DNA of 13,885 nucleotides, taken from the NCBI GenBank assembly GCA_007116965.1, contig SKHJ01000020.1, positions 1-13,885 on the forward strand, read 5' to 3'. This DNA is from Candidatus Kaiserbacteria bacterium. GTDB taxonomy: Bacteria > Patescibacteriota > Minisyncoccia > Phycocordibacterales > UBA918. The position numbers and the translations under genes are program-made. Positions within the stretch are counted from its first letter, which is position 1. Each line of letters opens with the position of its first letter. This document shows, piece after piece, positions 1 through 6,565 of this stretch. Below the pieces are notes generated by a model. The model was not told the DNA's origin and made no database searches. It worked only from the letters and a program-made list of their open reading frames with translations.

Positions 1-35
1 GCGGGCGCCCGGTGTTTCTACCCAACAAAAGTTAA

Positions 36-725
36 TTATTGGTGCGACTGATGGTTACTCTTGGTCACCTTATCCAAGAAGCGAGCCGCCGTATCGCGAC
101 CACCAAGACCAAAGGCCAGGCCGGTAGCAAGAGCGCCAGCAAAGATCAGACCAGCAATCAACATCTGGATGATCTCTGGGGCAATACGCAACTGATGCAG
201 CGCCGCCAGTGTCGCAAAGACGATAATGGCGTAATACGCTACCTTACCAAAGCGTTCCGCGTTCTGCACACCAGCCGTGCGCAAAGCAGTTCCTAAGGCC
301 GTCGCTGCAGCGTTAGCGACAATACTAGCGACCAGCAAGATAAGGACAGCGACGATGACATTCGGCAGGTAGCCAAGGACAATATCACGCACAAATTCTG
401 TCACCATCGTCAAGCGTAGAATGTCGAGCGCCGCGACAAAGAAGACAGCAATAACGAACCACTTCACCAACGTACCAACAAATACCCCGGCCTTAAGCTG
501 CAAGCCAGCTCGTTCGGTCAGCATATCCACGCCAGCCGCGTCAAGGGCTTCGTTGACTTTCAACTTCTTAAATAGCTTGACCACCACTCCTTTCAAAATG
601 GCTCCAACCAACCAACCAACGATCAGGACAATGATGGCGGTTACTATCATCGGTAGATACGAAACTACTTCCATCCACATACTGGCAAATGCCATTTGCA
701 ACGGACTCATTACTTCATCAAACAT
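36..725 (-). CDS. MscS-like small TM-helix protein (mechanosensitive channel family, no beta domain)
   Basis: A 229-residue integral membrane protein. Hydrophobic segments lie at about residues 22-45, 84-103, 116-140, 160-178 and 184-206. The last contains GLAFGLGGRDTAARFL (202-217), which matches the 'conserved TM helix' repeat found in MscS-related proteins. An internally similar segment (AAATALGTALRTAG, about 139-152) follows the third helix. Family knowledge: such proteins are usually annotated as small-conductance mechanosensitive channels. This one ends straight after the pore-like helix and lacks the cytoplasmic MscS beta domain, so channel activity is inference only. The ATG at 725 lies 38 nt downstream of a perfect TATAAT box. 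No good Shine-Dalgarno site precedes it, only an A-rich AAGAAAG. No terminator is visible in the 35 bases after the stop. Confidence 0.8.
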   Translation of the reverse strand: MFDEVMSPLQMAFASMWMEVVSYLPMIVTAIIVLIVGWLVGAILKGVVVKLFKKLKVNEALDAAGVDMLTERAGLQLKAGVFVGTLVKWFVIAVFFVAALDILRLTMVTEFVRDIVLGYLPNVIVAVLILLVASIVANAAATALGTALRTAGVQNAERFGKVAYYAIIVFATLAALHQLRIAPEIIQMLIAGLIFAGALATGLAFGLGGRDTAARFLDKVTKSNHQSHQ

Positions 726-763
726 ACAGCTTGTTCTTTCTTAATTACTGCTAATAATTATCT

Positions 764-769
764 ATTATA
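764..769 (-). promoter_or_regulatory. -10 box (TATAAT) of the MscS-like gene
   Basis: The minus strand reads GGGTATAATAG here, 38 nt before the ATG at 725. No convincing -35 lies at 16-18 bp, so the assignment rests on the perfect -10 and its position. Confidence 0.45.
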
Positions 770-823
770 CCCTAGCATACTGGGAGAGTCTGTCACGCCA
801 TACAAGTGGTATATAGACAAGGG

Positions 824-1453
824 CTAGCGAATTAAAAGTTGATCACGCAGATGTAAACGGTCTGCAACAATCTCGTGATCATAATCAAAAACATCACGGA
901 TGAGTTTGTCATTCATTCCAATCCGATATTCCAGGTCATCAGTACTCATCGCCGCAAAACGGATGTCGATTCCCAGCTCGGCCTCCAGCGCACGCATAGC
1001 GTTTGCCACTTTATTCTCATCAAGTTTTTTCATCGTCAGCAAAACATCGAGTCGGTGCTCAAACTGCCGCACGAAGACACCAGCCACGGCCAAAAATTCT
1101 ATTGTCCCTGTGTTGCGTAGGTGCTTCAATACTGTCTTACCAGTAATCGGTGCAGTCTCAAAGAGAAAGGTCTGCAAGGCTTGGAGTTCAGGAAACTGGG
1201 TATTGAGACCATACCCTACCCCCTTGAGCTTCTTCTGCTTACCTGGCACTTCAATGTAGATAGTCCGTTTCTTGATGACCTCCGCGCGCTCAAGTGCGCT
1301 CATTTCAGTACGAGCGGTTCGACGTACCAATCGAGCGCGACGACTAATATCCTCGAAACTCTCGACCTTTGAGGGGTTAAAGAGAAAAAAACGCAGTAAT
1401 TTTACTCGGGCCGGACTGCCAAACAGGATTGCCAGGGGGTCTTTCTCCGCCAT
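824..1453 (-). CDS. Winged-helix regulator with degenerate nucleotidyltransferase-like domain
   Basis: The N-terminal part (about residues 10-80 of the product below) resembles a winged helix: FGSPARVKLLRFFLFNP, then SRRARLVRRTARTEMSALERAEVIKKR and a basic wing. The C-terminal part (about 105-200) has the layout of a small nucleotidyltransferase fold fused to DNA-binding domains: AVAGVFV, then RLDVLLTMKKLDENKVANAMRALEAELGIDIRFAAMSTDDLEYR. The usual GS...DxD signature is reduced to one clear acidic residue (RLDVL), so catalysis is doubtful and a regulatory role is more likely. An in-frame ATG exists at 1480, but the ATG at 1453 (MAEKDPLAILFG) is preferred. It lies 9 nt after an extended -10 (TGCTATACT), which suggests a leaderless transcript. 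The gene is separated from rplL by a strong terminator. Confidence 0.7.
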   Translation of the reverse strand: MAEKDPLAILFGSPARVKLLRFFLFNPSKVESFEDISRRARLVRRTARTEMSALERAEVIKKRTIYIEVPGKQKKLKGVGYGLNTQFPELQALQTFLFETAPITGKTVLKHLRNTGTIEFLAVAGVFVRQFEHRLDVLLTMKKLDENKVANAMRALEAELGIDIRFAAMSTDDLEYRIGMNDKLIRDVFDYDHEIVADRLHLRDQLLIR

Positions 1454-1462
1454 AGTAGCGGG

Positions 1463-1471
1463 AGTATAGCA
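1463..1471 (-). promoter_or_regulatory. Extended -10 promoter TGCTATACT (probable leaderless start)
   Basis: TGCTATACT on the minus strand ends 9 nt before the ATG at 1453, so transcription would start within about 2-3 nt of the start codon. The same 9-mer precedes the exchanger gene at 5002-5010. No -35 is recognisable, which fits an extended -10 promoter. Confidence 0.5.
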
Positions 1472-1521
1472 CGAAATCATTTTTCTGCCCCTTTGACAGT
1501 GACGTTGGGTAGTGACGTAAC

Positions 1522-1558
1522 AAAAACTGCCGCTGGGCTAAAACCAGCGGCAGTTTTT
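1522..1558 (-). terminator. Rho-independent terminator after rplL
   Basis: Fifteen-nt arms (1522-1536 and 1544-1558) pair perfectly around the loop gctaaaa. The core is ACTGCCGCTGG/CCAGCGGCAGT with an A-run on one side and a T-run on the other. It lies 47 nt after the rplL stop and would work in both directions. Confidence 0.9.
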
Positions 1559-1604
1559 GTTCATATCATTTTACCGTTAGGTAAAATGGCCGAGTTGAAA
1601 ATAA

Positions 1605-2117
1605 CTACTTCAAGGTAACTTTCGCACCCGCTTCTTCAAGCGTACCCTTAAGGGTTTCGGCGTCCTCCTTTTTCAGGCCTTCCTTGACCATCACCGGAGC
1701 ACCGTCCACCATCTCCTTGGCCTCCTTTAGACCAAGACCAAGCGCTTCCTTAACCGCCTTGATAACCGCGATCTTCTGGGCGCCAGCGTCGGTCAATTCG
1801 ACCCCAAACTCTGACTGCTCTTCGGCGCCACCAGCATCACCACCAGCAGCTGGACCCGCGACGGCTACCGCAGCAGCGGAAACTCCAAAACGCTTCTCCA
1901 GTGCCTTGACCAACTGATTGAGTTCAAGGACCGACATCTCCTCGACTTGCTGTACCAAAGCCTTAAACTTCTCTGGTACTTCTACTTCTTCTTCTACGGC
2001 TGTTTCCTCGACAGCTGGAGCTGCTTCAGCTGCCGCCTCTTCTTTGGTTTCCTCAACGGGAGCTGCGTCGGTTGCAGTCTCCTCTACCACTTCGGTATTC
2101 TTTACTTCATCTGACAT
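1605..2117 (-). CDS. rplL: Large ribosomal subunit protein bL12 (L7/L12) with acidic N-terminal extension
   Basis: This is the stalk protein that dimerises on L10 and recruits translational GTPases. The L12 N-terminal dimerisation domain is at about 49-79 (FKALVQQVEEMSVLELNQLVKALEKRFGV), an Ala/Gly-rich hinge at 80-102, and the C-terminal domain at 103-170 (AQKIAVIKAVKEALGLGLKEAKEMVDGAP...AGAKVTLK). All are close to the family pattern. The family is usually about 120 residues. Here 48 extra residues precede the N-terminal domain, rich in Glu/Ala/Thr/Val, with 17 acidic and 2 basic residues. The extension seems real because the only later Met (61) is inside the dimerisation domain. It lies 37 nt after rplJ in the same operon. 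No Shine-Dalgarno site is visible; the leader is A/T-rich (AAATTACGT-ATG). Confidence 0.97.
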   Translation of the reverse strand: MSDEVKNTEVVEETATDAAPVEETKEEAAAEAAPAVEETAVEEEVEVPEKFKALVQQVEEMSVLELNQLVKALEKRFGVSAAAVAVAGPAAGGDAGGAEEQSEFGVELTDAGAQKIAVIKAVKEALGLGLKEAKEMVDGAPVMVKEGLKKEDAETLKGTLEEAGAKVTLK

Positions 2118-2154
2118 ACGTAATTTATTTAGAGTCTTTTGTAATTGAGCGTGG

Positions 2155-2643
2155 TTAGGCGGCTTTCTTTTGAGCTACCTGATCAAGCGCAATGACCAAT
2201 CCCTGAATTGGCGAATTGATAACATTGACGAACATACCACGGAGTTCGAGCATTGACGGAATCGAGGCGATCTCTTCGATCTGCGCCTGGTCCTGGAACG
2301 CTCCTTCAAAGACACCGGCCGCCATGCTGACACGGTCTTTGTACTTCTTAACGAAATTCTTGATATTCTGAGCCGGTGCGATCTGATCAGCGCTGTACGC
2401 GACAGCGATCTCGCCTTCAAGCGTTGGATACGTACCTTCATACGCCTCACCAAAGACTCGCTTGAGCAAAGTCTTCTTAGCGACAAAGTACTCAACGCCG
2501 GCGGCTTGTAGCTCTCGACGCATCGCGTTGCTTTCTGCCACAGTCAGGCCGTTGAAGCGGACGAACACAATCGTAGCGGCTTCATCGCGAATGCGCTCCA
2601 GTCTCTCAAGAATTTCTACCTTCTTGGTTTTGCTAATTGCCAT
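2155..2643 (-). CDS. rplJ: Large ribosomal subunit protein uL10
   Basis: This is the base of the ribosomal stalk, binding 23S rRNA and L7/L12 dimers. The 162 residues match the family: MAISKTKKVEILERLERIRDEAATIVFVRFNGLTV, REL..AGVEYFVAKKTLLKRV, a central EGEIAVAYSADQIAPAQNIKNFVKKY, then SIPSMLELRGMFVNVINSPIQGLVIALDQVAQKKAA, which includes the C-terminal helix expected to carry L12. It is the first gene of an rplJ-rplL operon, preceded by a promoter, an L10-leader-like structure and a possible attenuator. The ATG has no Shine-Dalgarno site; the preceding bases are A/T-rich. Confidence 0.97.
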   Translation of the reverse strand: MAISKTKKVEILERLERIRDEAATIVFVRFNGLTVAESNAMRRELQAAGVEYFVAKKTLLKRVFGEAYEGTYPTLEGEIAVAYSADQIAPAQNIKNFVKKYKDRVSMAAGVFEGAFQDQAQIEEIASIPSMLELRGMFVNVINSPIQGLVIALDQVAQKKAA

Positions 2644-2684
2644 TTCGATTTTTTTATTGGTAATTACAACAAAATTAACTTCCG

Positions 2685-2750
2685 CAGCCCCCTTTTCCTT
2701 ACCCTTTTACCTTAGTCCCCTTTTTGACAAAGAAAAAGTGGGGCTGGGTT
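2685..2750 (-). repeat. Inverted-repeat element upstream of rplJ (copy A of a shared element)
   Basis: On the minus strand it begins with AACCCAGCCCCACTTTTT (2750-2733) and ends with AAAAGGGGGCTG near 2685. The 18-nt start is identical to 13156-13139 upstream of the surface-protein gene. The CCCCACTTTTT arm can pair either with AAAAAGGGG just downstream or with the distal GGGGGCTG, so two folds compete. A 20-codon ORF (2699-2761, minus) runs through it; AAGGAG lies 15 nt before its ATG across a small GCGC-GGAA-GCGC hairpin. Confidence 0.6.
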
Positions 2751-2790
2751 GTGAAAAACATAGTTGCGCTTCCGCGCTCCTTATTTTCTA

Positions 2791-2823
2791 CAAAAACAGG
2801 CCCAACATAGATGCTATGAGGGC
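2791..2823 (-). terminator. Candidate attenuator/terminator in the rplJ leader
   Basis: The minus strand forms GCCC-T-CATAG-CAT-CTATG-TT-GGGC followed by CTGTTTTTG. The stem is modest but has a U-tract. It sits between the L10-leader-like fold and rplJ, where ribosomal-protein attenuators are found. Confidence 0.45.
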
Positions 2824-2870
2824 TCGACCTTCCACGCTATCACTGACTCACAATGAGTCGAAGAGTTGTG

Positions 2871-2934
2871 GACCTCGGCTGGCGCACCAAACGGCACATT
2901 ACCTGATATCCTTTGCGATACCAGACCAACTGTC
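2871..2934 (-). ncRNA. Probable L10 leader (L10-L12 autoregulatory RNA)
   Basis: The minus strand has GACAGTTGG at 2934-2926 and CCAGCCGAGGTC at 2882-2871. These pair to close a domain holding two hairpins: GGTATC-GCAAAG-GATATC and GTGCC-GTTT-GGTGC. A GACAG..GG helix opposite GCCGAGG is the signature of L10 leaders, in which the L10(L12) complex binds the mRNA to repress its own operon. The location (after a promoter and about 230 nt before rplJ) fits. The assignment rests on motif recognition and was not tested with a covariance model. Confidence 0.6.
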
Positions 2935-2952
2935 TTGAGCCTGTTGCCTAGC

Positions 2953-2980
2953 ATCATACTGGTTTGTGAGGTTTCGTCAA
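2953..2980 (-). promoter_or_regulatory. sigma70-type promoter for the rplJ-rplL operon
   Basis: The minus strand carries TTGACG (-35, 2975-2980), a 16-bp spacer, and TATGAT (-10, 2953-2958). Each hexamer differs from consensus by one base. Predicted transcription start is near 2946, just ahead of the L10-leader fold. Confidence 0.65.
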
Positions 2981-2993
2981 GACGACGTCACAC

Positions 2994-3437
2994 TTAACTA
3001 TTCTGCCTTTCGACAAAACAGTGCAAGGCAGCAGCAACGGCTGAAAGAGCGAGGAGGAGGATCGGGTAGAAAAATATTTCGTGTAGCAGGTAGAAAAAAC
3101 TAACGACCAAGGCCGACCAGAGACTGAGGCACCACGGGCAACCAAACAAATCAGCCAATATTCGTCGCGGACCAGACGCTGGCTTATCGAGCACCATTGT
3201 GCCATCTTGCTCACGTACAGTATAAAACTGTTCCCGTAGAAAAGTGGTGATATGATCTTTACCAAACAACCGCGTCAACCGCCAAGTAGCCAAAGCGAGC
3301 AACACGTACTCAAACCACATCAATTCAGACAGGCTGGTCGGAAGCGCTTCGTCCAGGAACACCATTGCCCCTAGTAGGAGCAAGAGAAAGAATATTGAGA
3401 AAGCAAAGCTCCAGAGATAATAGTTGGTCAGACGCAT
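2994..3437 (-). CDS. DUF1360 family membrane protein
   Basis: A 147-residue membrane protein of unknown function. Hydrophobic segments lie at about 9-29, 41-56, 104-122 and 124-140. Family marks are LATWRLTRLFGKDHITTFLRE (about 48-69) and GPRRILADLFGCPWCLSLWSA (about 89-109). The CPWC pair (C100, C103) with the LAT[WF]RLTRL segment is typical of DUF1360. A TACAAT -10-like box (3441-3446) ends only 3 nt before the ATG and no Shine-Dalgarno is visible, so the exact start is less certain. It precedes the rplJ promoter region by about 15-40 nt but appears to be a separate unit. Confidence 0.8.
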   Translation of the reverse strand: MRLTNYYLWSFAFSIFFLLLLLGAMVFLDEALPTSLSELMWFEYVLLALATWRLTRLFGKDHITTFLREQFYTVREQDGTMVLDKPASGPRRILADLFGCPWCLSLWSALVVSFFYLLHEIFFYPILLLALSAVAAALHCFVERQNS

Positions 3438-3643
3438 ACTATTGTACTCTCAGTATTGCCTACGCACCTCATACATAGTACTTTCTTTGACAGCTATGCT
3501 ATCGAGCTCACGACAATAAGTAAAACCAGCGTGACAGAAACCACAGCTACGAAGCTATATAAGAAGCGATAAAAGTTACGGTTGAACATTGCGTACAGTA
3601 TACCTTACAAATCTGGTCTGCAGCCAGTTGGAGAAATGCTTAG

Positions 3644-3714
3644 TCGGGCTGCCGGGAATCGAACCCGGGCCACACCCACCCCATGGGCGCACACTACCAC
3701 TATGCTACAGCCCG
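3644..3714 (-). tRNA. tRNA-Pro (anticodon GGG)
   Basis: A complete cloverleaf can be drawn on the minus strand. The acceptor is CGGGCTG/CAGCCCG with C1-G72 and A73, typical of bacterial tRNA-Pro. The D arm is GCAT-AGTGGTA-GTGT (with G-U pairs) and the anticodon stem CGCCC/GGGTG has loop ATGGGGT (anticodon GGG, G37). The variable loop is TGGC and the T arm CCGGG-TTCGATT-CCCGG. Length is 71 nt. The 3' CCA is not encoded (CTA follows A73). Confidence 0.95.
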
Positions 3715-3783
3715 ACTAAATATTTCTCCCCCCTGCGTTTCTTACAGAAACTGTTCAGATTGTCGCTATTTTAACAAAATAGC

Positions 3784-3844
3784 TGGCAGCCTCTTGCGAC
3801 AGCCTCCCAGGCTGTCTCACACACTACCTCTATGCTATGGCCCG
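3784..3844 (-). pseudogene. Decayed tRNA-Pro(GGG)-like copy
   Basis: On the minus strand the first 25 nt (CGGGCCATAGCATAGAGGTA...) match the 5' half of the intact tRNA just downstream. They are followed by a hairpin ACAGC-CTGGGAG-GCTGT whose 7-nt loop carries T33 and GGG in the anticodon position. No T arm (TTCGA) and no matching 3' acceptor strand follow, so it cannot be a working tRNA. It ends beside an AT hairpin (3765-3783). Confidence 0.55.
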
Positions 3845-3883
3845 AACGAAGTCAAGTATACAACAAACAAGTCGTTTATACAT

Positions 3884-3966
3884 TGTCTGAGAGAGTGACT
3901 ATATGATTTTCAGACAGTCCAATGTGTAGCGCAGTCAATGAACTACCCCGATGCAAGCATGCGGGG
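3884..3966. other. Two hairpins between the exchanger stop and the tRNA region
   Basis: TGTCTGA (3884-3890) pairs with TCAGACA (3910-3916). CCCCG-ATGC-AA-GCAT-G-CGGGG forms a nearly perfect hairpin at 3946-3966, 10 nt beyond the end of the exchanger gene. Neither has a T-tract on the minus side, so a classical terminator is not evident. No gene is seen in 3845-3976. Confidence 0.5.
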
Positions 3967-3976
3967 AAAAGATTTA

Positions 3977-4993
3977 TTATAGCAGACCGAGGCTTTGGAG
4001 GGCGGTTGGCGCGTAGTCAACCAATCCCAGGCTAAGAATCATAGCTATCAAGAAGAGTGCATACACCGCCAACAAGACATACCCTTCACGCATACTGATG
4101 GTCTTGCTGGTGTACGAAGCGTAGAGGAAATAAATAGCCACGGCCGCCAAGAACAGTCGCCCGATGAGAGGAAATTCCAGATTATCGTTCTGAATCGGCT
4201 GAATCAGCGCCACGATACCCAGCACTAACGTGGCGGGCGAGATCACCGCCCCCATCAGGTTGCCGAGGATCATTCCGGTCTCCCCTTTTCTGGCAGTAAT
4301 AACCGTGAAGTACAACTCTGGCAACGCACCACCAAAGCCCACCACCAAGACCCCGACCACCATCAACGGCACCCCGATACTCAAAGCAATCAACTCAGCG
4401 GCATAGACCACCGCCTGCGCCGCAGCGGCGAGGAGCGCTAGTCCAACCACCACTTTGATTGTGGCGGTAAGGGCTTCTGGTCGACCTTGTTCGATGGGGA
4501 CCACCTGGTCGGTCTCGTAGAGCTTGGAGAAATTCTCATTGCGCGAGAACAACCATGCAACATAGACACCAAAGAACATCACCAGGACCAAACCGTCACT
4601 GCGCGAAAGCTCACCGTCGGAGATCAGGATAAGTGGTAAGAGCGCGGCTGCTGCCGTCATAAAGGTGGTGTAACGAACCGTCTCATTACTGATATCCAAC
4701 TTGCGACCTGGTACGATAAAAAGTGCCAGCGCGACCGCCAAGGTCAACGCCACAATGTTATTGCCCATCACGTCACCGAAGGACAACTCCGGGATGCCCT
4801 GCATAGCTGAGGTAATGCCCACGAAAAAGTTGGGTAGCGTGCCCGCAAAGGCCATGACGAAAAACGCGACGATGAACTCCTTGATCTGATAGAACCGCGC
4901 TAGGCGTAGTAGACCAGACACCAAAAGCTCGCCCGCGTAGTACAAAATTGCCCCTGCCAACAGAAAGATCACAATGCCATACAACCATTCCAT
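3977..4993 (-). CDS. Ca2+:cation antiporter (CaCA / YrbG-like sodium/calcium exchanger)
   Basis: A polytopic exchanger with two inverted halves. Numbered from the alternative ATG at 5011 (344 aa), the alpha-1 repeat is about 55-90 (AGTLPNFFVGITSAM...GDVMGNNIVAL) and alpha-2 about 225-262 (GFGGALPELYFTVITARKGETGMILGNLMGAVI). They are joined by a cytoplasmic loop at about 155-182. Alpha-2 keeps the PE glutamate (E232). In alpha-1 the usual glutamate of GTSxPE is asparagine (N61). These glutamates bind Ca2+ in family structures, so ion choice may differ. The start at 4993 (MEWLYG) is preferred because an extended -10 (TGCTATACT) ends 8 nt before it, giving a leaderless or near-leaderless mRNA. 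The ATG at 5011 would lie upstream of the predicted transcription start. Confidence 0.88.
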   Translation of the reverse strand: MEWLYGIVIFLLAGAILYYAGELLVSGLLRLARFYQIKEFIVAFFVMAFAGTLPNFFVGITSAMQGIPELSFGDVMGNNIVALTLAVALALFIVPGRKLDISNETVRYTTFMTAAAALLPLILISDGELSRSDGLVLVMFFGVYVAWLFSRNENFSKLYETDQVVPIEQGRPEALTATIKVVVGLALLAAAAQAVVYAAELIALSIGVPLMVVGVLVVGFGGALPELYFTVITARKGETGMILGNLMGAVISPATLVLGIVALIQPIQNDNLEFPLIGRLFLAAVAIYFLYASYTSKTISMREGYVLLAVYALFLIAMILSLGLVDYAPTALQSLGLL

Positions 4994-5001
4994 ACCTGTG
5001 T

Positions 5002-5010
5002 AGTATAGCA
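5002..5010 (-). promoter_or_regulatory. Extended -10 promoter TGCTATACT of the exchanger gene
   Basis: TGCTATACT on the minus strand, with TATACT at 5002-5007, ends 8 nt before the ATG at 4993. It is identical to the box before the 824-1453 gene. No -35 is recognised at 16-18 bp. Confidence 0.5.
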
Positions 5011-5083
5011 AGCTGCTCCGTAGTAATTCCTAGCCGTCAACAGACCAGGGAGCGAGAGGTGATGATTCCACAACGTGCAACTG

Positions 5084-5518
5084 CTATCTTTTCTCGTTAG
5101 ACAAAGTGTTTTGAGGTGATCTCCGCTCTCGCCACCACAAGACGGCACAGAAGACAAGTGTCACGATCCAGAAGAAAACGGTTTGCAGAATGATTATTTC
5201 ACGAGCAAAAATTGGAAACGGGCCACTCCCCGGCCTATCAAGATTTGCTTGAACACCGAGAAAGGCAACGACGATTCCCCACGAAAACACCCAAAACAAC
5301 CATTGCCTAAAGTAACGATACGGCAGAAAGAGAAAGAAGGTAAAAAATGTCAGCAAAGAGAGTGAGGCATAAAAAATAGGATCAAGTACTCTATCCATCA
5401 GCGCATACGAACAACCGCCACCAATACAAACTATTTTCCAATAGTAATGAACCGAAACTGTAGTAGCTAAAAGAACAAATATTGGAATTGATTGTTTCAT
5501 CTTAGTTTTCAAATTCAT
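5084..5518 (-). CDS. Hypothetical four-helix membrane protein
   Basis: Not recognised. It is 144 residues, with hydrophobic stretches at about 9-26, 46-66, 72-90 and 108-128, a CIGGGC motif (about 31-36) in the first loop, and a basic C-terminus (WWRERRSPQNTLSNEKR). The ATG at 5518 overlaps the end of the hydrolase gene by 17 nt. A second in-frame ATG at 5500 (MKQSIPIFVLL) lies just after that gene's TAA and is an equally good start. The overlap suggests co-transcription and coupled translation with the LCAT-like gene, perhaps for a shared envelope role, but no function can be assigned. Confidence 0.7.
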   Translation of the reverse strand: MNLKTKMKQSIPIFVLLATTVSVHYYWKIVCIGGGCSYALMDRVLDPIFYASLSLLTFFTFFLFLPYRYFRQWLFWVFSWGIVVAFLGVQANLDRPGSGPFPIFAREIIILQTVFFWIVTLVFCAVLWWRERRSPQNTLSNEKR

Positions 5519-6539
5519 ACGTTCGTAAAATCTCTTGTAATTGGATTAATGCTTCATACAGCTGTCTGAGTAGCTGCTCTAGAAGAACATCTTCCTGGTC
5601 CGAAACGCTAACTGCTAGACCGGCCACAACGCCTGTTACTGACACCCCTTCACCTGACCCTCTCAGTACTGGACCACTTCTAGCTGTCGAGCGCGGTATT
5701 TCATTGACGGTATCTTCAGCAACAACCAGCGAGACTTCGCCCGTACTACTATCGATTATAGTATCAATCTTGCCATCGCCATTGTTATCAAGGGATAGAT
5801 TGTGGAGTTTACCCTCACTAAGAGTCGTGTATATCCGGGTCGTAGAGCTAACTTGATCAACCTCAATTGAGTTAACATTGGTCTGTCTCTGCTTAGTGCC
5901 AAACACGTCCAACTCAAGAGTTACTATACCTGCACCAGTGCCTGCTATTTCTAAAGTGTATTCACCATCAGCCGGCAGTATTGCCAAAGTGGTACTACCG
6001 AAAGAGAATACACGTGAGCCAGCAATCCCCTCCTCTCGTCGAAGCAATTCCTGACTAGCATCAATGTATGTGGTATTACCAGACTCATCGAGCACACGCA
6101 ACTCTGCTGGTGAATTTATACCCAGCACATAGAACATCACCGGTGGCATTTCTATTGGTTTGACTTCAGAGATAAAGCGTATTTTGTCGCTTCCTTCATA
6201 TAAAAGGCTACTTAGCCATTGATGCGTCATAGGCGACTCAGTGATATTCACATGATTCAATCTACCAATTTCACGATGTGCATCCATATCAAGCACAAAA
6301 GAACGCTTCTTGCCTCGATAGCCCTGTGCTGAAGATAGCATAACTGTCTCGTCGCCAAACACGCTGAATTGTGGCACTGGCTTGTAGTAGGGCTCACGTA
6401 CGCAGACTCCAATCATAAACTCAGTTTCGCACACCAGTCGATGAAATTGGCGATACTCGAAGCCGCTAATGGTCGGTATTCCTATCCCAGCCAACTCTGT
6501 CACCTCAATATGATCCGGAGCACGCCATGGTTGAAGCAC
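5502..6539 (-). CDS. C-terminal fragment of frameshifted LCAT-like hydrolase
   Basis: This is the continuation, in the -1 frame, of the gene at 6566-8017. The listed start is a GTG, but the frame is open back to 6593 and reads AIENSKLLDENVLQPWRAPDHIEVTELAGIGIPTISGFEYR, the usual continuation of LCAT-like proteins. It supplies the rest of the active site: FGDETVMLSSA (D63, equivalent to the GDGTV acid) and RLNHVNITES (H96, the likely catalytic His). After about residue 120 a beta-rich tail follows. It has a SPAELRVLDESGN segment, a GEYTLEIAGTGAGIVTLELDVF strand pair, and DNNGDGKIDTIID (251-263), an EF-hand/dockerin-like Ca2+ loop. The C-terminus is helical. Without the upstream Ser it should be inactive alone. 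Confidence 0.8.
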   Translation of the reverse strand: MLQPWRAPDHIEVTELAGIGIPTISGFEYRQFHRLVCETEFMIGVCVREPYYKPVPQFSVFGDETVMLSSAQGYRGKKRSFVLDMDAHREIGRLNHVNITESPMTHQWLSSLLYEGSDKIRFISEVKPIEMPPVMFYVLGINSPAELRVLDESGNTTYIDASQELLRREEGIAGSRVFSFGSTTLAILPADGEYTLEIAGTGAGIVTLELDVFGTKQRQTNVNSIEVDQVSSTTRIYTTLSEGKLHNLSLDNNGDGKIDTIIDSSTGEVSLVVAEDTVNEIPRSTARSGPVLRGSGEGVSVTGVVAGLAVSVSDQEDVLLEQLLRQLYEALIQLQEILRTYEFEN

Positions 6540-6565
6540 ATTTTCATCTAGTAGTTTAGAATTCT

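Noticed and set aside
2462..2938. 158-aa plus-strand ORF across the rplJ start
   Set aside because: Antisense to rplJ and its leader; the translation has no family features, and the leader is better explained by the promoter and L10-leader fold.
3589..3774. 61-aa plus-strand ORF containing GLPGIEPG
   Set aside because: This is the antisense of the tRNA-Pro gene; such peptides are a common artefact.
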